Source: Archangiaceae bacterium | GTDB lineage: Bacteria; Myxococcota; Myxococcia; Myxococcales; Myxococcaceae | Assembly (NCBI GenBank): GCA_023248915.1 | Contig: JAHFDQ010000296.1 | Span: 1 to 7,701, forward strand | Length of the DNA: 7,701 nt | Reading direction: 5' to 3' | Part shown: one piece after another, positions 1 to 5,204 of the stretch | How the letters are laid out: each line of letters opens with the position of its first letter | Numbering within the stretch: the first letter of the stretch is position 1 | The notes under the pieces: model-generated | Told to the model about the DNA's origin: nothing | Databases searched by the model: none | Seen by the model: the letters and a program-made list of their open reading frames with translations, nothing else | Position numbers and translations under genes: made by a program

Positions 1-2
1 AG

Positions 3-149
3 CAGGTCGCCCTGAGCCACCACGACCCGATGCAGACCGACACCGACGTCGAGGCGAAGGTCGAGCTGTGCGGCGAACGGGCGTCCAAGCACTCGAAGGA
101 CCTGGTCGTCTTCGGCGCGCGCGAAGGGCTCGAACTCAAGCTCGGCTGA
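3..149 (+). CDS. C-terminal fragment of a probable metallo-beta-lactamase-fold hydrolase
   Basis: The last 48 codons of a gene that begins before the window can be read in the frame ending at TGA 147-149. The fragment starts QVALSHHDPMQTDTD and ends with a hydrophobic strand-like stretch (LVVFGAREGLELKL). A His-His-Asp-Pro motif followed by Asp-rich residues and a helix is characteristic of the C-terminal end of MBL-fold phosphodiesterases of the PhnP/YycJ type, where the His is the last metal ligand. The metal-binding HxHxDH motif would lie outside the window, so the family call rests on this short tail. The gene converges with the next one and their stops are only 12 bp apart. Substrate and role cannot be inferred. 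Confidence 0.5.
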   Translation, partial: QVALSHHDPMQTDTDVEAKVELCGERASKHSKDLVVFGAREGLELKLG

Positions 150-166
150 CGCGCAGTAGCGTCAGC
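145..166. terminator. Hairpin spanning both convergent stop codons, possible bidirectional terminator
   Basis: GCTGACGC (145-152) and GCGTCAGC (159-166) form a perfect 8-bp inverted repeat around a 6-base loop. The left arm contains the TGA of the upstream plus-strand gene (147-149) and the right arm contains the TGA of the minus-strand gene (complement of 162-164). A stem between convergent genes suggests bidirectional termination. There is no T-run on either side, so it is not a classical rho-independent terminator. Confidence 0.45.
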
Positions 167-1445
167 GGCGGCTGGCGCGGACGGTGAACCCCTGTTCGAC
201 GTGCTGCCACTCGCCCCGGTAGGTGGGGTACCGCCAGGTCGCGAACTGCTCTCGGAGGCAGGCCGCGAGCGCGCCCTCGTCGGCGCTCTTCGGGTCTACG
301 TGCACCGCGTCGACTTTGCCGTCGTTGAGCACCATCCACCGCACCCGCACCGCCACCGAGTCCGGCGGAGTCATCCGCGCGGCTTCGGCCGTCAGGCACT
401 CTTCGATGAGGACGCCGTAGTGCTCGTTGACCTTCGCCATCTCGGCGAACGGCAGCCCCTCTCCCAGCGCCTGCGCAGAGAAGTCGCGGAAGCTGTAGGC
501 GCCGTTGAGCGAGTGTTCCAGCTTGCGACAGGCGCCCTTGCCGAGCTTGGCGTCGTAGGCGCCGCACGACCGCTCGACCGCCTCGGTGCGCAGGTGGGCG
601 CGGCGCGCGGCCGGGACCGCCGACGCCCGCAGCCCCTGCTCGAGCAGCGCGGCCCGGGCCGCGGCCTCGGGGTGATCTTCTCGGGTCTCCAGGGAGACCA
701 GCTCGTCCAGCACCTTGCGGCGCAGCATCAAGCACCGGGGCTCGACGCAGGCGCGCTCGAGCTTGCCCAATTCCGCGATGGCGCGCGGGGCCTTTCCGGG
801 TTCGAGCGCGAGCGCGCGGGCCTGGGCCAGGCGCACCCGAAGCGCCATCAACCCGTCCCGCGACCTTTTGTAGAACACCAGCGCTCCCGGCAGGCATGTG
901 GCCAGCTTGAACTTGCCGGCGGCCACCGCGCGCTCGACTTCGCGAACGCAGCCGTCCGCTTTTCGCACCTGTGCGACACGCCCCTTCGCCACCGGCGGAA
1001 AGGCGTCGAGCGCCCGCGCCCGGCAGGCGTCGGTGTCGTCGGCGCCGCAGGACACTAACCAGCGTTCGGCCTCGCGCTGCTGCTGGCGTTTGTCAGCGCT
1101 CCGAGCCGAGAGCTCGCGCACCTGAACCCACTGCTCAGGCCCGGCTGCGGTCGCGAGCTTCTCGAGCTCGGGCAGCGAACCGCGCGCCGCGCCCAAGTCA
1201 TTGGCCTCGAGCTTCAACAGCGCCGAGGCGAACTTCTCGGCGAAGAGCGCCTTCGACGCTTCGGCCGGGTCTTCCGAGGCGGGAGGGGCGACGACGTTGT
1301 GCTCGGCGGGCACTGGGGCCGACCGGGCCGGCGCGGGCTTGGGCGCTTCGAAGGCCGCCGAGAGGTCGTCGTCGCTGGGCGCGGAAGCGGTCGCCCAGGA
1401 CGGCGACGACAACAGCACCAGGCTGGTGAGCGCGGGGACGAGCAT
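162..1445 (-). CDS. Secreted cysteine-rich protein with AgmX/PglI-type (TonB-like) C-terminal domain
   Basis: A 427-residue exported protein. From the ATG at 1445 it starts with a hydrophobic segment (MLVPALTSLVLLSSPSWATA) and a probable signal peptidase site after Ala20 or Ala22. A Pro/Ala-rich linker follows, then about 280 mostly helical residues, possibly TPR-like. The last 65 residues (about 364-427) follow the pattern of the AgmX/PglI C-terminal domain of myxobacteria: V-x-V-R-x-x-W, a Gly-Lys-Val turn, a conserved Cys before a helix, W-R-Y-P, and a final beta strand. Ten cysteines lie beyond the signal sequence, suggesting disulfides in an oxidising compartment. AgmX/PglI proteins are linked to gliding and envelope functions in Myxococcus, but this gene's role is unknown. 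An in-frame ATG at 1556 would add 37 Arg-rich residues. I prefer 1445 because it places the signal peptide at the N-terminus, although that n-region lacks Lys/Arg and has no close ribosome-binding site. It diverges from the kinase gene. Confidence 0.75.
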   Translation of the reverse strand: MLVPALTSLVLLSSPSWATASAPSDDDLSAAFEAPKPAPARSAPVPAEHNVVAPPASEDPAEASKALFAEKFASALLKLEANDLGAARGSLPELEKLATAAGPEQWVQVRELSARSADKRQQQREAERWLVSCGADDTDACRARALDAFPPVAKGRVAQVRKADGCVREVERAVAAGKFKLATCLPGALVFYKRSRDGLMALRVRLAQARALALEPGKAPRAIAELGKLERACVEPRCLMLRRKVLDELVSLETREDHPEAAARAALLEQGLRASAVPAARRAHLRTEAVERSCGAYDAKLGKGACRKLEHSLNGAYSFRDFSAQALGEGLPFAEMAKVNEHYGVLIEECLTAEAARMTPPDSVAVRVRWMVLNDGKVDAVHVDPKSADEGALAACLREQFATWRYPTYRGEWQHVEQGFTVRASRR

Positions 1446-1586
1446 GAGGCCGTGGCAATCTACCTGACCTCGGCCTCCCTTCGCTCGCCGCGCGTGCCTC
1501 GAAAGCCGATCAGCCGGGCCCCCACGCCCACGCCGCGCGGCGTTTTCTGCGCTCATCGGGGGCGCCGCTTGACCTAGAGTGCGCTG
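1446..1586. promoter_or_regulatory. Divergent intergenic region, expected promoters for both flanking genes
   Basis: This 141-bp stretch separates the divergent starts of the secreted protein and the kinase, so it should carry at least two promoters. No convincing paired -35/-10 elements are visible. The plus strand has TAGAGT at 1575-1580, which fits a TAnnnT -10 element and also supplies the in-frame stop (TAG) that bounds the kinase ORF. The minus strand has an AGGTAG-like sequence about 15 bases before the ATG at 1445. The region also holds the palindrome described separately. If the secreted protein instead starts at 1556, most of this stretch is coding. Confidence 0.4.
1530..1543. repeat. 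14-bp perfect palindrome followed by TTTT
   Basis: ACGCCGCGCGGCGT (1530-1543) is its own reverse complement, and the plus strand continues as TTTT at 1543-1546. It sits about 45 bp before the kinase start, in the divergent region. It could be an operator for a dimeric regulator or a short GC-rich hairpin with a T-run. G+C-rich DNA produces such palindromes by chance more often than average, so function is unproven. Confidence 0.35.
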
Positions 1587-4500
1587 GTGCCGCGCCCGAC
1601 GTCAGCCGACGACACCCGACAGTACCCGCGGGTCGCAGTCACCCTACCGGTCTTGCGGCGGGCCGAGGACGGGTACGTCGAAGAGCAGGTGGTCGACATC
1701 TCGCGCGACGGCATCGCCCTGGTCTCGGCGACACCGTTGGCGGCCGGGACCGCGGTCGAGTTGCTCTTGGGGTCGGCCGACAAGCGCATCGAAGTCCCGG
1801 TGCAGGCCGAGGTCATCTGGGTTCGCTCGGCGCGCGACTCGAACTCGCACACGGTGGGGCTGCGCTTCGTCAACATCGACGCGGGCCTGGTTTCACAGAT
1901 TGAGCTCTTGCTCGTGAACCTGTTGACCGAGCCCCAGGGCCGCCGGGCGGGGCCGCGGGTCGACGTGAACACCGAGGCGTTCTGGAAGACCGCGGGCGAG
2001 CGCACCTCGGACCAGGTGATGCTCTTGAACGCGTCGCTGGGCGGCGCCTTGATGCACGGGACGCGGCTGCCGCAGCCGGGCACGCGGGGCCTGGTCTCGC
2101 TCATCGACCCGTCCAACGGCGAAGTCATCACCGTGCCCGCGCAGACGCGCTGGCTGCGCGGGTCGGACGACAACTGCGACGCCGGCATCAAGTTCGAACC
2201 CGGCAAGGAGGGGACGGAATTCCTGGCGCGCCTGTTGGCGGGCGTGCTCTTGCACCCGCGGTCGATCGGCTCGGTGGAAGCGCCGCTCAACGAAGGGGCC
2301 CGGCTGGGCGGCTTCGAGCTGATCTCGCTGATCGGCCGCGGCCGCAGCAGCGAGGTCTGGGCGGCGCGCGCGGTCGACCCGGCGCTGGCGGGGCTGAGCT
2401 TCGCGGTGAAGCGCTTCTTGCGCGCGCCCAGCGACCCGGCGACCTGGGGCGACTGGCTGCTCGAAGCGGCCGAGCTGGGCCGGGTGATGGTGCACCCGGG
2501 AGTGCTGCGGGTGCACTCGGCCCACGGCAGCATCCAGGAGTGCTGGCTGGCGATGGAACACGTCGCCGGTTCGTCGCTCGACCAGGTGTTGATAGACGCC
2601 CTGAAGCGCCGGTCCCGGCCTCGGGTCGAGTCGGTGGTGTCGGTGGTGGCCGAGGTGCTGAACACGCTCGAGTACTGCCACCGCCTGAAGGTCGGCGCGC
2701 GCAACGGCATCTTCCACGGCGACTTGCGCCCTTCCTGCGTGCTCATCGGCCAGGACGGGCGGGTGCTGGTCTCGGACTTCGGCCACCCCAACCCGCTCGC
2801 GCGAGGCGGCGGCGGGCAGGTGGCGCCCGACCGGCTGCCCTACGTCGCCCCCGAGATGCTGGTGAACGGCGGCGTCGCGACCGCCCAGTCCGACGTCTTC
2901 CAGGTGGGCATCATCCTCTACGAGGCGCTCACCAGCGTGGTGCCGTTCCGGGGCAACGTGCCCGAGCAGCTCGCCAACGCGGTCAGCCGCGGGCCGGTCG
3001 CGCCCAGCCGGCTGAACCCCTCCATCGGCCCCGCGCTCGAGAAGGTCATCGTCGCCGCGCTCGCCGCCGACCCCTACGACCGCCCCATCGGCGCGCGGGG
3101 CCTCGCCTCGGCCCTGCACTCGGCGATCGACATCCCCACCGGGCCGGAAGCCGCGGCCGCCCGGGCTGCGCTCACCGGAGCGGACGGAGGCGCTCCGCCG
3201 GAAGAGGCTGCCTACATTCAGCCGTCGAAGCCCTCGGTGCCCACCATCAGCGGCCCCCCGATGGCCGGCGCGTCGGCGGGCACGTTGGCGCGGGAAAGGT
3301 CGGTGCCAGAGGGCTCGCTGCCGGCAAGCTCGGCGCAGGGCCCTCCCGAGAGGTCGAGGTCGGACAGCGGCGGCGGCATGGCCTGGCCCGAGGCCGAACC
3401 CGAGGCCGCCGAACCGAAGCCGGGCGACATGATCGCCCGCTACTCGGTGCTGACGAAGCTGGCGAGCGGCGGCATGGGCGACGTCTGGCTGGCCCGCTCG
3501 GTGGGCCCCGGGGGCTTCGAGAAGACGCTGGCCCTGAAGACGATTCGCGCGCCGCTGATGGCGCGCACCGACCTGACCCGCATGTTCCTCAACGAGGCCC
3601 GGGTCGCGGCGCGCATCAACCACCCGAACATCGTTCAAATCTTCGACGTCGGCTTCGACCGAGGCATCGCCTACCTGGCGATGGAGTACCAGGAAGGGCG
3701 CACCGTCGCCGACGTGCGCACGGTGCTGGCCGACAAGGGCGAGGACTTCCCCGAGGGCCTGGCGGCGTGGATCATCGCCGAGTGCTGCGCCGGCCTCGAC
3801 TATGCCCACAACCTCACGGACGCCTCGGGCGCGCCGCTGAACATCGTGCACCGCGACGTGACGGCCCGGAACATCTACATCACCTACTCGGGCAAGGTGA
3901 TGCTGCTCGACTTCGGGCTGGCCAAGGCGGCCATCACCAGCGGAGAGACTCAGCCAGGCACCGTGCGCGGCACCTGCGCCTACGTCTCGCCCGAGCTGTT
4001 GCACGGTGAACCCATCTCGCCAGCGGCCGACGTCTGGGCGCTGGGCATCAACCTCTACTCGATGCTCACCGGCAGGCCGCCGTTCTCCGGGGCGACCGAC
4101 GCCGACGTGTTGCTGGAAATCGCCAACAAGACGCTGGTGCCGGCTTCCGAGTACCGGCCCGGCATCGACTCGAAGATTCGGCGCGTCATCGACACCGCCC
4201 TGCAGAAGAGCACTTCCGAGCGCTACCCGTCGGCCAAGGCGATGCTCGAAGAGCTGAAGGAGTACCTGAAGACGAAGGCGGGCTCGAGCTTCGACCTGGC
4301 CCAGTTGATGGAACGGCTCTTTCCCAAGAAGAGCGACTTCGAGCGGTACCGGCTGGCGCAGATCGCCTCGGGAACGCCGCTGGGCGAGGCGGCCCCGACC
4401 GAGATGGTGGCCGCCCACGTGCCGCGCGCCGGTCCGGTAACCCAGGTGTCCGAGCTGGCGATGAACGTGGGCAAGGAACCCGCGACCGAGGTCCGCCGTT

Positions 4501-5117
4501 CGCCGTCTCACGGCGCCAAGGCCCCCGGGGCGCGACCCGCGTCGAAGCCGGTGGGGGCACGAGAGGCGGTGGCCGCCGGCGCCGCGTTGGCGATCATCGC
4601 GGTCGCGGCGCTGTTCGTCGTTCGCGCCGCGGGCGACCTGCCGGCGCCCCGGTTCGAGGCCAACGTCGCCTCGGTGATGGTCGCCGCGCCGCCGCCGGTG
4701 CCCGGAGAGCTCGTCATCTCGGCCTCGGTGGCCGCGGCGGTGGCAATCGACGGCAGCAACGCCGGCTTCGCCCCGGCCCGGCTACGGCTGCCCCCGGGAG
4801 ACCACCGGGTGCGGGTGACGACGACCGGCCCCGAAGGGCACGCCGTCAAGGAATGGACGCTCACCGTCAAGCCGGGCCAGACGTCGGAAGAGGTCGCCAA
4901 CTTCGACGTCGGAACCCTGGCCGTTGCCGCCGTCCCCTGGGCCGAGGTGAAGGTGGACGGCAACCCCGTCGGGCGAACCCCCATCGCTCCGGTGGCGTTG
5001 CTCGAGGGCCGGCACGAAGTCAGCCTCGAGAACCCGAAGCTCGGCACCAAGCGGCGCCGCGTGGTGCTCATCGTCGCGGACCAGGTGGCCGAGCTGAAGG
5101 TCGACATGAAGCGTTGA
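1587..5117 (+). CDS. Tandem PilZ - pseudokinase - Ser/Thr kinase - TM - PEGA membrane protein
   Basis: A 1176-residue protein with a GTG start; an in-frame TAG at 1575 leaves only CTG 1584 as an alternative. Domains in order: PilZ-1 (about 11-112) with R11xxxR15 and D37xS39xxG42; PilZ-2 (about 118-222) with R120xxxR124 and N148xS150xxG153; both match the cyclic di-GMP signature. Kinase-1 (about 242-515) keeps K275, D379, DFG (397-399) and APE (421-423). Its glycine loop ends in Ser255, and the catalytic loop reads HGDLRPSC, with Gly for Arg378 and Cys for the Mg-binding Asn at 384. A Pro/Ser-rich linker (518-612) follows. Kinase-2 (about 618-895) is intact: GGMG loop (628-631), K651, E670, HRD 755-757, N762, DFG 775-777, SPE 801-803, D815. 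A transmembrane helix (about 994-1012) follows basic residues, placing the kinases in the cytoplasm and two PEGA repeats (about 1040-1103 and 1109-1176) outside. It likely phosphorylates Ser/Thr targets in response to cyclic di-GMP; the ligand response is inferred. The next gene lies 87 bp downstream on the same strand. Confidence 0.93.
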   Translation: MPRPTSADDTRQYPRVAVTLPVLRRAEDGYVEEQVVDISRDGIALVSATPLAAGTAVELLLGSADKRIEVPVQAEVIWVRSARDSNSHTVGLRFVNIDAGLVSQIELLLVNLLTEPQGRRAGPRVDVNTEAFWKTAGERTSDQVMLLNASLGGALMHGTRLPQPGTRGLVSLIDPSNGEVITVPAQTRWLRGSDDNCDAGIKFEPGKEGTEFLARLLAGVLLHPRSIGSVEAPLNEGARLGGFELISLIGRGRSSEVWAARAVDPALAGLSFAVKRFLRAPSDPATWGDWLLEAAELGRVMVHPGVLRVHSAHGSIQECWLAMEHVAGSSLDQVLIDALKRRSRPRVESVVSVVAEVLNTLEYCHRLKVGARNGIFHGDLRPSCVLIGQDGRVLVSDFGHPNPLARGGGGQVAPDRLPYVAPEMLVNGGVATAQSDVFQVGIILYEALTSVVPFRGNVPEQLANAVSRGPVAPSRLNPSIGPALEKVIVAALAADPYDRPIGARGLASALHSAIDIPTGPEAAAARAALTGADGGAPPEEAAYIQPSKPSVPTISGPPMAGASAGTLARERSVPEGSLPASSAQGPPERSRSDSGGGMAWPEAEPEAAEPKPGDMIARYSVLTKLASGGMGDVWLARSVGPGGFEKTLALKTIRAPLMARTDLTRMFLNEARVAARINHPNIVQIFDVGFDRGIAYLAMEYQEGRTVADVRTVLADKGEDFPEGLAAWIIAECCAGLDYAHNLTDASGAPLNIVHRDVTARNIYITYSGKVMLLDFGLAKAAITSGETQPGTVRGTCAYVSPELLHGEPISPAADVWALGINLYSMLTGRPPFSGATDADVLLEIANKTLVPASEYRPGIDSKIRRVIDTALQKSTSERYPSAKAMLEELKEYLKTKAGSSFDLAQLMERLFPKKSDFERYRLAQIASGTPLGEAAPTEMVAAHVPRAGPVTQVSELAMNVGKEPATEVRRSPSHGAKAPGARPASKPVGAREAVAAGAALAIIAVAALFVVRAAGDLPAPRFEANVASVMVAAPPPVPGELVISASVAAAVAIDGSNAGFAPARLRLPPGDHRVRVTTTGPEGHAVKEWTLTVKPGQTSEEVANFDVGTLAVAAVPWAEVKVDGNPVGRTPIAPVALLEGRHEVSLENPKLGTKRRRVVLIVADQVAELKVDMKR

Positions 5118-5171
5118 CGGGGCGCCACGCGCCGAGGCGTACGCTTGGTCGGCGACCGGGGGCTGGGTTAT

Positions 5172-5194
5172 GAAGGGGCGTCCCCTTCGCCCCT
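5172..5194 (+). promoter_or_regulatory. Two mutually exclusive leader hairpins directly before the Shine-Dalgarno
   Basis: GAAGGGG (5172-5178) pairs perfectly with CCCCTTC (5182-5188) around a 3-base loop. Alternatively AGGGGCG (5174-5180) pairs with CGCCCCT (5188-5194) around a 7-base loop. The two stems share bases and cannot coexist. The second ends one base before GGAG (5195-5198), the probable ribosome-binding site of the downstream gene, so the fold chosen could influence initiation. This is seen in sequence only. Confidence 0.35.
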
Positions 5195-5198
5195 GGAG
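5195..5198 (+). promoter_or_regulatory. Shine-Dalgarno GGAG fixing the start of the downstream gene
   Basis: GGAG lies six bases before ATG 5205, which is good spacing. It favours that ATG over the in-frame TTG at 5145, which has no comparable site and would start inside the spacer hairpin region. Confidence 0.6.
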
Positions 5199-5204
5199 CC
5201 TTCG

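Larger units (their letters stand above)
5118..5204 (+). promoter_or_regulatory. Intergenic spacer with weak promoter-like elements
   Basis: This 87-bp gap between the kinase stop and the next gene holds a possible weak sigma-70 promoter: TTGGTC (5145-5150) and TATGAA (5169-5174), spaced 18 bp. An imperfect stem-loop (GCCGA 5131-5135 with TCGGC 5149-5153, enclosing the palindrome GCGTACGC 5137-5144) might attenuate read-through from the kinase gene. Either a separate promoter or an operon with partial termination is compatible with what is visible. Confidence 0.25.

Noticed and set aside
201..1058. Plus-strand open frame opposite the exported protein gene
   Set aside because: Arg-rich translation with no motif; the minus strand has a signal peptide, spaced cysteines and an AgmX/PglI-like C-terminus.
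1446..1556. Start of the exported protein at ATG 1556
   Set aside because: It would bury the hydrophobic signal segment behind 37 Arg-rich residues and leave about 30 bp for the divergent promoters. It is not fully excluded, because the preferred start has no good ribosome-binding site.
2540..4009. Second plus-strand frame of 489 codons inside the kinase gene
   Set aside because: It is an Arg/Gly/Pro-rich shadow of the kinase reading frame with no independent motif.
1893..4511. Long open frame on the minus strand opposite the kinase gene (872 codons)
   Set aside because: Its translation is Arg/His/Gly/Val-rich with no domain motif, and it mirrors codon bias of the plus-strand gene, whose kinase and PilZ motifs are unambiguous.
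5145..5204. Start of the hydrolase-like gene at TTG 5145
   Set aside because: There is no ribosome-binding site, and the extension is encoded by the hairpin-rich spacer; ATG 5205 has GGAG six bases upstream.
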